Of a DNA stretch of 64,000 bases, positions 37,174 through 45,807 are shown in pieces. The notes beneath the pieces were generated by a model. The model did no database searches. It was not told the DNA's origin and saw only the letters and a list, made by a program, of their open reading frames with translations. The translations under genes were made by a program, and so were the position numbers. The first letter of the stretch is position 1, and each line of letters begins with the position of its first letter. This stretch comes from Firmicutes bacterium UBA5227 (GTDB lineage: Bacteria > Bacillota > Clostridia > Tissierellales > Sedimentibacteraceae), in NCBI GenBank assembly GCA_002409285.1, contig DHUT01000015.1:21774-85773 (forward strand), written 5' to 3'.

Positions 37174-38676
37174 ATGAGCATTTATGATGAATTAAAAGAT
37201 ACTGATATAAACAGTGATTTAAAGAAAAACGAATCATTTTTAAGACAAATATTCAAGGACGCAAATGATGTGATTTTCCGCAACATGAATATTGGACAAA
37301 ATAAGAAAATAGAATTTTTACTTGTTTATGTTGATGGCATGACTACCAAGGATGCCATAAGCGAGTATGCTGTACAGAGCATGCTGGATACCGTAAATCT
37401 GGAAGAGCTTGAAAAGAGTCCCGAAAAAGAGCTGCAAAAAGCCATATTGAAAACAAAAATATCCATAACCGAAGTGGAATCTCTCAACAACCTGCAGGAA
37501 TGTGTGGATAAAATGCTTGCAGGAGAGACAATCCTGTTTATAGATACGTGCACTAAGGCAATAATGCTTTCATCCAGAGGCTGGCCCGTCAGAGGAATAC
37601 AAGAGCCTGCGGCTGAAACCCTGATCAGGGGAGCCAGAGACGGTTTTGTTGAAACAATGAAGGTAAACACCACCCTCATAAGGAGAAGAATCAGAGATCC
37701 AAGGCTTAAAATAAAGTACATGCAGGTAGGCAGCAGATCCATGACAGACATTGCATTAATATATATTGAAGATATTGTAAACAAGACAGTGCTGAAAACC
37801 GTTGAAAAAAGGCTCAATAATATAGAAATAGAGGCAATTTTGGAAAGCTCCTACATTGAAGAAATGATAGAAGATGATAATCTTTCACCCTTTCCCCAGA
37901 TAGAAAACACAGAAAGACCCGATGCAGCAGCCTCCGCACTGCTTGAGGGAAGGGTTGTGATAGCAGTTGACAACACACCCTCAGTACTGATGGCTCCGGC
38001 AACCTTCATTTCATTTATGCAATCCTCGGAGGATTATTATGAGAGATGGATGCTTTCCTGCTTCACCAGAGCCATAAGATATATAGCCCTGCCCATAGTT
38101 GTGCTGCTTCCGGCACTTTATGTGGCTGTCACCCAGTTTCACCCCAATATGCTGCCTACCCAGCTTGCCCTCTATGTGGCCGCTACAAGAGCCAATGTAC
38201 CCTTTCCGCCGTATTTTGAGGCTCTTGTTATGGAGCTGGTCATGGAGCTGGTGAGAGAGGCATCCCTGAGGATAACAACTCCGGTAGGCTCTACAATAGG
38301 ACTGGTGAGCGGTCTTGTAATAGGTACCGCAACAGTGGAGGCAGGACTGATAACACCCATTGCGGTTATAATAGTTGCCTTGACATCCTTAGCCTCATTT
38401 GCAATACCAAGCTATAATTTCAGCACAGCGCTGAGACTCATAAGATTCGGGTTTATTATACTTGCGTCAATATTCGGATTGTTCGGTATTTCGGCAGGCA
38501 TGTGTATTTTAGTCATTCATCTGTGCACCCTGAAAAGCTTTGGAGTACCATACCTGACTCCGCTGACTCACTTTGTGGAAAGAAAAAGTGATTTGAAGGA
38601 TACAGTCATCAGACCAAAAATCAGAAACATGGTTCATAAACCAAAATATCTTCAGGTTGAAAGGGGGAAAAAATAA
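37174..38676 (+). CDS. gerKA: Spore germination receptor subunit A (GerA/GerK family)
   Basis: GerA-family A subunits sit in the spore inner membrane and take part in germinant signalling. The 500-residue protein has a soluble N-terminal part (about 1-270) with VGSRSMTDIALIYIEDIVN, and GRVVIAVDNTPSVLMAPATFISFMQSSEDYYERW, then several membrane segments with LPALYVAVTQFHPNMLPTQLAL and the conserved EASLRITTPVGSTIGLVSGLVIGTATVEAG. It overlaps the B-subunit gene by one base. The exact receptor type (GerA, GerK) and ligand cannot be read. Confidence 0.94.
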   Translation: MSIYDELKDTDINSDLKKNESFLRQIFKDANDVIFRNMNIGQNKKIEFLLVYVDGMTTKDAISEYAVQSMLDTVNLEELEKSPEKELQKAILKTKISITEVESLNNLQECVDKMLAGETILFIDTCTKAIMLSSRGWPVRGIQEPAAETLIRGARDGFVETMKVNTTLIRRRIRDPRLKIKYMQVGSRSMTDIALIYIEDIVNKTVLKTVEKRLNNIEIEAILESSYIEEMIEDDNLSPFPQIENTERPDAAASALLEGRVVIAVDNTPSVLMAPATFISFMQSSEDYYERWMLSCFTRAIRYIALPIVVLLPALYVAVTQFHPNMLPTQLALYVAATRANVPFPPYFEALVMELVMELVREASLRITTPVGSTIGLVSGLVIGTATVEAGLITPIAVIIVALTSLASFAIPSYNFSTALRLIRFGFIILASIFGLFGISAGMCILVIHLCTLKSFGVPYLTPLTHFVERKSDLKDTVIRPKIRNMVHKPKYLQVERGKK

Positions 38677-39764
38677 TGTTCGACCAGGGTATTACACCGT
38701 ACCAAAACCTGTCAATGCTGATACTGGTGTCATTCGCATTCCAGTCAATGCTTATGCCACTGATTCTGTCAGAGCTTGATGGACCCGTGGGCTGGATAAC
38801 CATAATAATTACGGCATTTTTATTATACATGGCAATTAAGCCCATAAACAGGCTGCTTTTAAAATACAGAGAAGACACAATTATAGGGATTTCAGATAAA
38901 ATACTTCCCAAGCCTGTTTCAAAAGCAATAGGAATTTATTACATACTTATGCTGCTTCTTTCAAACAGCATACTGATGAAAGATTTTGCGGAACAGATAA
39001 AATCAATGATGCTGTTCAGGACACCCCTTAGTTCAATAATTATTGTAATTTTACTCATAGCAAGCTATGGAACAAAAAAGGGAATAAAGACCATAGCAAA
39101 TATTTCATCAGTCACTGTTTTAATAGCATTAATTCCATACCTGCTGATAATAATATTCTCTACATACTATGCGGATTATTCAAATATTTTTCCCATTTAT
39201 CCGATTGATGCAAGCGGAGTTTTAAAGTCAGTTCCGGGAGCAATACTTGGGTTCTTTGGATTTTCAATATTATTATTTTCAAATTGCAAGGTTACAGAAA
39301 AGGAAAAAAATGTGGCAATAATGAAAAAATTTATTATTATCAGCATGTTCATATACATTGTATGTTACCTGCTGATAATAGTAAAATTCGGAATAAAGGA
39401 GTCTGTACACCTGGTATGGCCCTTTATATCAGTTATGAAGTTTGTGAATATTCCCGGATTTTTCTTTGAAAGTACTGAAATAGTAGGCTTATGTTTTCAG
39501 TTTATCGTTACATTCTCATGTATATGCATTATTGCGTATTTTACAAATTTAGCAATGCAGGAAACCTTTAATACAAGAGAAAATGGTTTTTTCATCTATA
39601 TACAGCTTCCTATTTTATTTCTTTTTTCTTCGATATTACCGGGAATGTACATGATGTTTCCATATATACACTGGCCCATACTGGTATTAAGCGGATTAAA
39701 TTTCCTGATTCCGCTGATAGTGGCTCTGTTTGATAAGTTGCAGCATAAGGCCGGTAATAACTAA
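38676..39764 (+). CDS. gerKB: Spore germination permease subunit B (GerKB family)
   Basis: B subunits belong to the APC transporter superfamily and are thought to bind the germinant. The 362-residue protein has about ten hydrophobic segments and the typical start ITPYQNLSMLILVSFAFQSML. It lies between the A and C subunits. Confidence 0.93.
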   Translation: MFDQGITPYQNLSMLILVSFAFQSMLMPLILSELDGPVGWITIIITAFLLYMAIKPINRLLLKYREDTIIGISDKILPKPVSKAIGIYYILMLLLSNSILMKDFAEQIKSMMLFRTPLSSIIIVILLIASYGTKKGIKTIANISSVTVLIALIPYLLIIIFSTYYADYSNIFPIYPIDASGVLKSVPGAILGFFGFSILLFSNCKVTEKEKNVAIMKKFIIISMFIYIVCYLLIIVKFGIKESVHLVWPFISVMKFVNIPGFFFESTEIVGLCFQFIVTFSCICIIAYFTNLAMQETFNTRENGFFIYIQLPILFLFSSILPGMYMMFPYIHWPILVLSGLNFLIPLIVALFDKLQHKAGNN

Positions 39765-39786
39765 CATATATGTGTAAGAGGTTCAT

Positions 39787-40887
39787 ATGACAAGAATTAA
39801 AATAATTTTAATAACCCTGCTCACATCCCTGATCCTTACAGGATGCTGGGACAGCGTTGAAATTAATAAAAGAGAATACATTTATGCCCTGGGCATAGAT
39901 AAAAACCCTCATAATCTCACGTTTACATCAGAAGTACCAAAAATAAATGAAGGAAGCGAAGAGCAGCGTCTTATTTATGTTAGAGACAGCAACGACTTTG
40001 CAGATTTCTATGCCACAAGCTATCTTCATTCTGAAAAGGTAATTTCAGACAGGTTGATGCAGGTAATAGTTCTGGGAGAAGATGTTGCAAGAGATTCTGA
40101 AATCGTAAAGAGAATATTCGATGAAATACAAAGATCACCTCAGATAAACAGGAGGGTTAAAATTTGTATTGCCAAAGGAAAAGCTCAGGATATTATCAAC
40201 ACAGAAATTCCCGTCAATCCAATCGTGGGAAGATTTTTAAGCGATATGCTGGTCAAGCTTAAAAGGGAAAGCTATCAGGACATCTATACCTTTGACGAAG
40301 CCATCTTAGACCTTGGCAAGACCGGTAATGCGATGATTCCGGTAGTAGAAATAAATGATAAAAGCTTAAAAATCGAAAGAGCTGCAGCTATTAAGGAATA
40401 TGAGCTGAAGGGTTTCTTAGAGCCTGAGGAAGTATCAGCAATCATGGTACTGCTGAATCCGGACAAGGCAAGAATACCGAACATCAACGTAAACGTTGAA
40501 GGTACAAATATATCATTAGGAGCTGTTGACATCAGCATGATAAAAGACACTAATTTAAAAGATGAAAAACTAAGCGTAGATTACTATATAACAATGTACC
40601 TGTATGTGGATTCATTTATCATAGGCAGCAACAAGCTAAAAGATCATGAATATCAGAATAAAATAAAAGATGAAGCAGGAAAAAGCTTTTTGGCGGTTGC
40701 TGAAAAAACAATAGATAAGCTTCAGCATACCTATAGGACCGACCTGCTGAAAATAAAAGATGATTTATATAAATATCATAAAAAGGACTATGAAAAAATA
40801 ATGGATAACTATGACGAGGTTTTTGAAGCAGCAGATATAAAAGTACATTTAGATATGAAAATTAAAAGCACAGGCCTGGTTAAATAG
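39787..40887 (+). CDS. gerKC: Germination lipoprotein subunit C (Ger(x)C family)
   Basis: C subunits are lipoproteins on the outer face of the spore inner membrane. The 366 residues start with a signal peptide and lipobox LTGC (Cys20), followed by the hallmark CWDSVEINKREYIYALGID. The central and C-terminal domains (FLEPEEVSAIMVLLN; YRTDLLKIKDDLYKYHKKDYEK) also fit. It is the third receptor gene; spoIIR follows after 11 bp. Confidence 0.94.
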   Translation: MTRIKIILITLLTSLILTGCWDSVEINKREYIYALGIDKNPHNLTFTSEVPKINEGSEEQRLIYVRDSNDFADFYATSYLHSEKVISDRLMQVIVLGEDVARDSEIVKRIFDEIQRSPQINRRVKICIAKGKAQDIINTEIPVNPIVGRFLSDMLVKLKRESYQDIYTFDEAILDLGKTGNAMIPVVEINDKSLKIERAAAIKEYELKGFLEPEEVSAIMVLLNPDKARIPNINVNVEGTNISLGAVDISMIKDTNLKDEKLSVDYYITMYLYVDSFIIGSNKLKDHEYQNKIKDEAGKSFLAVAEKTIDKLQHTYRTDLLKIKDDLYKYHKKDYEKIMDNYDEVFEAADIKVHLDMKIKSTGLVK

Positions 40888-40898
40888 AGGAGGATAAA

Positions 40899-41603
40899 AT
40901 GAGGTATCATAAGAAAATAATTATTTCGGCAATACTGGTTGTGGCGGCTGTAGTTACCGCATACACGGCAGAAGCCTACACAGGAATGGCAAAAATAAAC
41001 GACAAGGTTATACGTCTTCATGTTATTGCCAATTCCAATACAGCTTTTGACCAGCAGCTTAAATATAAGGTAAGAAACAGTGTAATCAATAAGTTTAATA
41101 AGGAATTTGAAAATGTATATTCAAAAGAGGACAGTGAAAAGTTAATTGTTGAAAAAATCAATGAAATAAGGGAAGAAGCGGAAACAGTAATCGAAGAAGA
41201 AGGCTGCGACTATGAGGTAAATGTCTATTACGGGAATTTCAAGTTTCCCCGAAAGTTTTACGATGATATAGCATTGCCCGAAGGATACTATGACGCAGTC
41301 AGAATAGAAATAGGAAAGGCAGAAGGCAATAACTGGTGGTGCGTAATGTTTCCGCCCCTGTGCTTTGTGGACTTCGGTCAGGATAAAAATGCAGAGCCTG
41401 TCATGAGCATTGAAACAGAAAAAAAACTTCAGGAGGTTCTGACACAGGAAGAAATAGAAAACATTAAAGTCAAAAGAGGAATTCAGGACATTCAGCTAAA
41501 GTCAAAAATATTTGAATTTATTCAAAAAGGAAGAGTTGAAAAAGCAGGGGTAAAGTCAGACGCCAACCCCGGCATTTATGCACAATCCATAAATAGCAGG
41601 TAG
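40899..41603 (+). CDS. spoIIR: Stage II sporulation protein R
   Basis: SpoIIR is secreted from the forespore and activates the SpoIIGA protease that matures sigma-E in the mother cell. The 234-residue protein has a signal anchor, then the family block KINDKVIRLHVIANSNTAFDQQLKYKVRN and NNWWCVMFPPLCFVD. It is encoded directly behind the germination receptor genes, an unusual but tight (11 bp) arrangement that suggests shared forespore expression. Confidence 0.95.
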   Translation: MRYHKKIIISAILVVAAVVTAYTAEAYTGMAKINDKVIRLHVIANSNTAFDQQLKYKVRNSVINKFNKEFENVYSKEDSEKLIVEKINEIREEAETVIEEEGCDYEVNVYYGNFKFPRKFYDDIALPEGYYDAVRIEIGKAEGNNWWCVMFPPLCFVDFGQDKNAEPVMSIETEKKLQEVLTQEEIENIKVKRGIQDIQLKSKIFEFIQKGRVEKAGVKSDANPGIYAQSINSR

Positions 41604-41616
41604 CAGCAATGAAAAC

Positions 41617-41663
41617 TGGGACAGTACTGTGATAAATATTCTTCCGATCACAATACTGTCCCA
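41617..41663. terminator. Long hairpin between convergent spoIIR and sigma-54 activator
   Basis: TGGGACAGTA (41617-41626) pairs with TACTGTCCCA (41654-41663), and TGTGAT with ATCACA inside. No long T-run follows on either strand, so it may act as a two-way terminator aided by its stability. Confidence 0.65.
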
Positions 41664-41670
41664 TTAGTAT

Positions 41671-43071
41671 TTAACACGGTATTTCCAGCTTTTTAATTTT
41701 GTACTGCAGTGTCTGCCTCGGGACATTTATAAGCTTTGCAGCTTTGGAAATATTATAATCAGTTTGCTTCAGGGCGGATTCTATTACATGCCTCTCAACC
41801 TTTTCCACTGCGGTGTTAAGAGGTTGTATGGAGCTAATATCACATGATCTGTGGCTGTTTGTGAGAAAATTTTTAAACTGGAAGGGCAGGTGCTCTTCCC
41901 TTATTAACTCTCCATCATACAATGATATGGCACTTTCAATTGCATGCTCCAGTTCTCTCACATTTCCCGGCCAGCTGTATTCCATAAAAATGTCTAAAAC
42001 TTCACCGGAAATTCCGTTGAAAAACTTATTACATTTTTCGTTATACTTTTTTATAAAATGCTCCACCAAGAGAGGAATATCCTCTCTGCGTTTAGACAAA
42101 TCAGGAATCAGAAGGGTTATAACATTTAATCTGAAAAACAAATCCTGCCTGATCTGCCTGCTTTCCACCACGGTATTGATGTCTGTGTTTATGGCTGAAA
42201 TAATTCGTACATCAACATCAACGGTGGTAGCTGAGCCAACTCTCCTGACCATTCCGTCCTGCAGCACCCTGAGAAGCTTTGGCTGAATTTCCAAAGGCAT
42301 GGAATTTATCTCGTCCAGGAAAAGAGTTCCGCCGTTGGCAAGCTCAAATAAACCCGGTCTGTTCTCGGCCCCCGTATAGCTTCCCTTAACAGAACCAAAC
42401 AAGATGCTTTCCAACAGATTTGAAGGCAGTGCCGCACAGTTTTGTGCAATAAAAGGTCTGTACTTTCTGCTGCTTGAATTGTGAATCGACTGAACAAAAA
42501 GCTCCTTGCCCGTTCCGGTACTTCCTGCCAGCATTACCGGTGAATCCGACATAGCAGCCTTAAGACCCAGAGATTTAAGCCTGAGCATTTCCTTGTTCTG
42601 TCCGATTATGTCAAGGAAATTAAAGCTTGCGACAGACTTTGAAGTTTTAGTATTGCTGCTTTCTCTTTCATACAGCTCTTTTTGCAGATTCACTATTTTT
42701 TCAGACAATTCACGAACCCTTGTTATATTTCTCGAAACCTCAAGAGCACCCAGCACCTTATTGTTATAATAAATAGGAATTGTTGAGTTTAACGTAGATA
42801 TTTTATCACCCTTATAATTGTTGAAATTTTGTTCAACATTGTAAATAGGCTTGCCGGTTCGTAAAACCCTTAACAATGTACTTGTTTCAAAAGTCAGTGA
42901 CGGATATACCTCTAAAATGTGTCTTCCGATAGCCTTATCCATATCAATTTCATCAAGCTGTTTTGCCTCAACATTGTAATAAACAATCTTACCTGAGGCA
43001 TCAACTATATGAATTCCGTCATTTATTAAATCTAATGCGTTAATTAATGCATCAAAATATTTTATATCCAT
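41671..43071 (-). CDS. Sigma-54-dependent activator, probable regulator of lysine fermentation
   Basis: The 466-residue protein has an N-terminal PAS domain (about 10-120, DLINDGIHIVDASGKIVYYN), a coiled linker, an AAA+ domain (about 155-390) with Walker A GSTGTGKE, Walker B GGTLFLDEINS and RQDLFFRLNVI, and a Fis-type helix-turn-helix (NISKAAKLINVPRQTLQYKIKK). The sigma-54-contact loop is GSYTGA instead of GAFTGA; Tyr for Phe is tolerated in some activators. It lies 1.5 kb from the sigma-54 promoter of the kdd-kam operon, its most likely target. Ligand unknown, possibly lysine or a pathway intermediate. Confidence 0.92.
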   Translation of the reverse strand: MDIKYFDALINALDLINDGIHIVDASGKIVYYNVEAKQLDEIDMDKAIGRHILEVYPSLTFETSTLLRVLRTGKPIYNVEQNFNNYKGDKISTLNSTIPIYYNNKVLGALEVSRNITRVRELSEKIVNLQKELYERESSNTKTSKSVASFNFLDIIGQNKEMLRLKSLGLKAAMSDSPVMLAGSTGTGKELFVQSIHNSSSRKYRPFIAQNCAALPSNLLESILFGSVKGSYTGAENRPGLFELANGGTLFLDEINSMPLEIQPKLLRVLQDGMVRRVGSATTVDVDVRIISAINTDINTVVESRQIRQDLFFRLNVITLLIPDLSKRREDIPLLVEHFIKKYNEKCNKFFNGISGEVLDIFMEYSWPGNVRELEHAIESAISLYDGELIREEHLPFQFKNFLTNSHRSCDISSIQPLNTAVEKVERHVIESALKQTDYNISKAAKLINVPRQTLQYKIKKLEIPC

Positions 43072-43108
43072 AGGCTCCTCTTTCGTGCCGAAAAACCGGC
43101 GTGCGGTG

Positions 43109-43131
43109 CTTAAAATTAAGCACTAATGTTC
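43109..43131. promoter_or_regulatory. Inverted repeat upstream of the sigma-54 activator
   Basis: GTGCTTA and TAAGCAC form a palindrome around AAAT about 40 bp before the activator start. It could be an operator for the activator or a processing/terminator hairpin after the DUF1934 gene. Confidence 0.4.
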
Positions 43132-43160
43132 GTGTTTTTCAAAATTGCTAAAAATATCGT

Positions 43161-43580
43161 TTATAAAATATCAATTTGTATTTTATTTTTACTCTCTTCC
43201 GTTCCGCCAAAAATAACAGTATATTCGATGTAAACAGAACCTCTTCCAAATTCGTCAAGGCGGTAATTATAGCTGCTTGTATTAAAACTCAGGTCAAAGG
43301 CTCCGTAAGGAGTGGAATATAAATTACTGTAGCTTTTATTTTCTTCAAATTCCATTCTTGAAGAAATGCCCCCAATCTTTGTCATAATCAGTTTATTTTC
43401 GAAAATTCTGAGTCTTGTCTTTGTTCCTTCGATTTCGCTAAGGTCGCTTTCATCATAGTTTATGATGATACAACGGTCGTTACGTTCCATGACAGCCTCT
43501 GTTATCAGCTCTATAATTTCTTCATTTCCCACTTCATCAATTGTCTGTGTGGTTGTCAGCTTTAATTTAATTGTATCCAA
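43161..43580 (-). CDS. DUF1934 family protein (YwiB-like beta-barrel)
   Basis: DUF1934 proteins are lipocalin-like beta-barrels of unknown function. The 139-residue product shows ..NYDESDLSEIEGTKTRLRIFENKLIMTKIG, then the diagnostic STPYGAFDLSFNT and a C-terminal strand GRGSVYIEYTVIFGG. It follows murI after 15 bp and probably shares its transcript. Confidence 0.88.
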   Translation of the reverse strand: MDTIKLKLTTTQTIDEVGNEEIIELITEAVMERNDRCIIINYDESDLSEIEGTKTRLRIFENKLIMTKIGGISSRMEFEENKSYSNLYSTPYGAFDLSFNTSSYNYRLDEFGRGSVYIEYTVIFGGTEESKNKIQIDIL

Positions 43581-43595
43581 TTTCAGTTCCTTTCT

Positions 43596-44402
43596 CTAAA
43601 GGTTATCTATTGCAATTTCATACAGGTTGTTAATTTCCTTTTTCAGGAAGTTGCCCCCTATTCTTCTCAGACGCTCCGGCGCATCAGATGCGTAATATTC
43701 ATACCTGGGTTTGTCGTAGTTTTCATTAAGCATTTCGCTTTCCGTGAGAAGCTTCTTCAGATCCCTTGCGGTTTCATAGGCAGGGTTAATCAGCTTTACA
43801 TTCGGACCCACTACCTTTCTTATGGTATTCCTTAAAATCGGATAATGAGTGCATCCAAGAACAAGAGTGTCAACATCATGTTCAATCAGTTCATCCAAGT
43901 ACTTTTCTGCAGTAAGCTCAGCCACGTTTGAATATTCCCAGCCCTCTTCAACTATGGGAACAAACAGAGGACAGGGTATTCCGATAACCTCCGCATCATG
44001 CAGGTATTCCATAATTTTTGTCTGATATGCATTGCTGTTTATAGTGGCAATTGTTCCTATGACACCGATCCTGCCGGTTTCTGTCACTGAAGCGGCCGTT
44101 CTTGCTCCCGGGTCGATAACCCCGATGACAGGCAGATCAAAATTTTTCTGTACATGATTAAGTGCTATTGAGCTTGCGGTATTGCAGGCAATCACAATTG
44201 TTTTAACATCCTTGCTCTTTAAAAATGAAGAGCATTGGTTGGCATACTTCCTTATGGTCTGTTCTGATTTTGAGCCATAGGGTATTCTGGCGGTATCTCC
44301 TAAATATATTATATTTTCGTAAGGAAGCTGCTCCATGACCTCTCTCATTACAGTAAGTCCGCCCACCCCCGAATCAAAAATTCCGATTGGTCTGTTATCC
44401 AT
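43596..44402 (-). CDS. murI: Glutamate racemase
   Basis: MurI makes D-glutamate for peptidoglycan. The 268-residue protein from the ATG at 44402 has the first catalytic cysteine in VIACNTASS and the second in LVLGCTHYPIL, plus the N-terminal IGIFDSGVGGLTVMREV. An upstream in-frame ATG (44456) is rejected: GAGGATGG lies just before 44402. Confidence 0.96.
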   Translation of the reverse strand: MDNRPIGIFDSGVGGLTVMREVMEQLPYENIIYLGDTARIPYGSKSEQTIRKYANQCSSFLKSKDVKTIVIACNTASSIALNHVQKNFDLPVIGVIDPGARTAASVTETGRIGVIGTIATINSNAYQTKIMEYLHDAEVIGIPCPLFVPIVEEGWEYSNVAELTAEKYLDELIEHDVDTLVLGCTHYPILRNTIRKVVGPNVKLINPAYETARDLKKLLTESEMLNENYDKPRYEYYASDAPERLRRIGGNFLKKEINNLYEIAIDNL

Positions 44403-44477
44403 TAATCCATCCTCTTTAACTAAAAATTCTATTAATTTAATATATGAATAAAACATTGTTGATATGTAATTATATCA

Positions 44478-44528
44478 AAAATTCAGCATTCTTGCAATAT
44501 CAAAAAGCTGAATTTTCGGCACTTGTGC
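44478..44528. promoter_or_regulatory. Candidate enhancer sites upstream of kdd
   Basis: AAAATTCAGC (44478-44487) and GCTGAATTTT (44507-44516) are a perfect 10-bp inverted pair, and GCACTTGTGC (44519-44528) is a separate short palindrome. They lie about 70-120 bp upstream of the sigma-54 promoter, a normal activator-binding distance. Assignment is inferred. Confidence 0.42.
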
Positions 44529-44594
44529 ATAAATTTATATATTAACCATATAAAAAACGCTGGAATATGCCTATTTATATTTTTAATGAAAGTT

Positions 44595-44610
44595 GGCATA
44601 ATAATTGCAT
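44595..44610 (+). promoter_or_regulatory. Sigma-54 promoter of kdd-kam operon
   Basis: TTGGCAT, AATAA, TTGCAT gives GG (44595-44596) and GC (44607-44608) exactly 10 bases apart, the -24/-12 pattern. The kdd start lies 74 bases downstream. Confidence 0.85.
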
Positions 44611-44683
44611 ATTATAAATTGAATACCCAATATTCTAACCCAAACCCAAAAAAATAAAAAACAGATGTAAAACAGGAGGTACT

Positions 44684-45724
44684 ATGATTAAAAAAGGAAA
44701 CCCATACGGAACTCACAGGGTAATTGAACCCAAGGGAGTATTGCCGCAGCCGGCACTTAAAGTAGATAACACAATGGAGATTTATGACAATGAAATATTA
44801 ATTAATGTGCAGACTTTAAATGTCGACTCTGCAAGCTTTACTCAGATAAGCGACCAGGCAGGCGGAGACGTAGAAAAAATTAAAGAAATAATGAAGGGAA
44901 TTGTTGCTGAAAGAGGAAAGCATCAAAACCCGGTAACAGGTTCAGGCGGAATGCTTATAGGAACTGTTGAACAAATAGGACCAGCCCTGGAGGGAAAGAC
45001 AGACCTTAAGGTTGGCGATAAAATTGCCACATTAGTTTCACTGTCACTGACACCACTAAAAATAGACGAAATTTTAACCGTAAGAAAAGAGATTGACCAG
45101 GTAGATATTAAGGGAAAAGCAATTTTGTTTGAAAGCGGAATTTATGCCAAACTACCGTCAGATATTCCCGAAAACCTTGCATTGTCAGTACTTGATGTAG
45201 CAGGAGCTCCTGCTCAGACAATCAAGCTGGTTAAAGAAGGAGATACGGTATTAGTTTTAGGCGGTGCCGGAAAATCAGGACTTCTCTGCCTGTATGAAGC
45301 AAAGAAGAAAGCAGGTCCAACAGGTAAGGTAATTTGCTGGGCACACAGACAGAGCACACTTGACACAGTCAAAGAACTCGGTCTGGCAGATGTATGCATT
45401 TCAGGTGATGCAACAAATGCAATTGAAGTTTACGATAAGGTTATGGAAGCTACAGATGGAAAATTATGCGACCTGGTAATAAGCTGTGTATCAAGACCAA
45501 ACTGTGAAATGTCCGCAATTCTTGCTACAAAAGATGAAGGAACAGTATACTTCTTCAGTATGGCTACAAGCTTTACCAAGGCAGCATTAGGAGCAGAAGG
45601 CGTTGGAAAAGACATTAACATGGTAATAGGAAACGGATATACCAAGGGACATGCGGAAACATCACTTCAGATTATGAGAGAAAGCAAAGAATTAAGAGAA
45701 TTATACACTAAGCTGTATGCTTAA
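44684..45724 (+). CDS. kdd: L-erythro-3,5-diaminohexanoate dehydrogenase
   Basis: Kdd oxidises 3,5-diaminohexanoate to 3-keto-5-aminohexanoate with NAD(P)+, the third step of lysine fermentation. The 346 residues match the family from the start (GTHRVIEPKGVLPQPA) through a Rossmann domain with VLVLGGAGKSGLLCLYEAKKK. First gene behind the sigma-54 promoter; AGGAGG precedes the ATG. It stands before the aminomutase genes, although its substrate is their product. Confidence 0.93.
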   Translation: MIKKGNPYGTHRVIEPKGVLPQPALKVDNTMEIYDNEILINVQTLNVDSASFTQISDQAGGDVEKIKEIMKGIVAERGKHQNPVTGSGGMLIGTVEQIGPALEGKTDLKVGDKIATLVSLSLTPLKIDEILTVRKEIDQVDIKGKAILFESGIYAKLPSDIPENLALSVLDVAGAPAQTIKLVKEGDTVLVLGGAGKSGLLCLYEAKKKAGPTGKVICWAHRQSTLDTVKELGLADVCISGDATNAIEVYDKVMEATDGKLCDLVISCVSRPNCEMSAILATKDEGTVYFFSMATSFTKAALGAEGVGKDINMVIGNGYTKGHAETSLQIMRESKELRELYTKLYA

Positions 45725-45738
45725 TCACTCGACTCAAC

Positions 45739-45767
45739 AAAGGCCGCTTGTGTAAGCAGCAGCCTTT
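45739..45767 (+). terminator. Intercistronic hairpin between kdd and kamA
   Basis: AAAGGC pairs with GCCTTT, with GCTT/AAGC inside. No T-run follows, so it more likely tunes mRNA processing or stability than stops transcription. Confidence 0.35.
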
Positions 45768-45807
45768 AGACATGTCATAATATAAAATAAAAAAACGGAG
45801 GTATTAC

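Noticed and set aside
37326..37817. 163-codon minus frame inside the germination A subunit
   Set aside because: Antisense shadow of a well-matched GerA-family gene.
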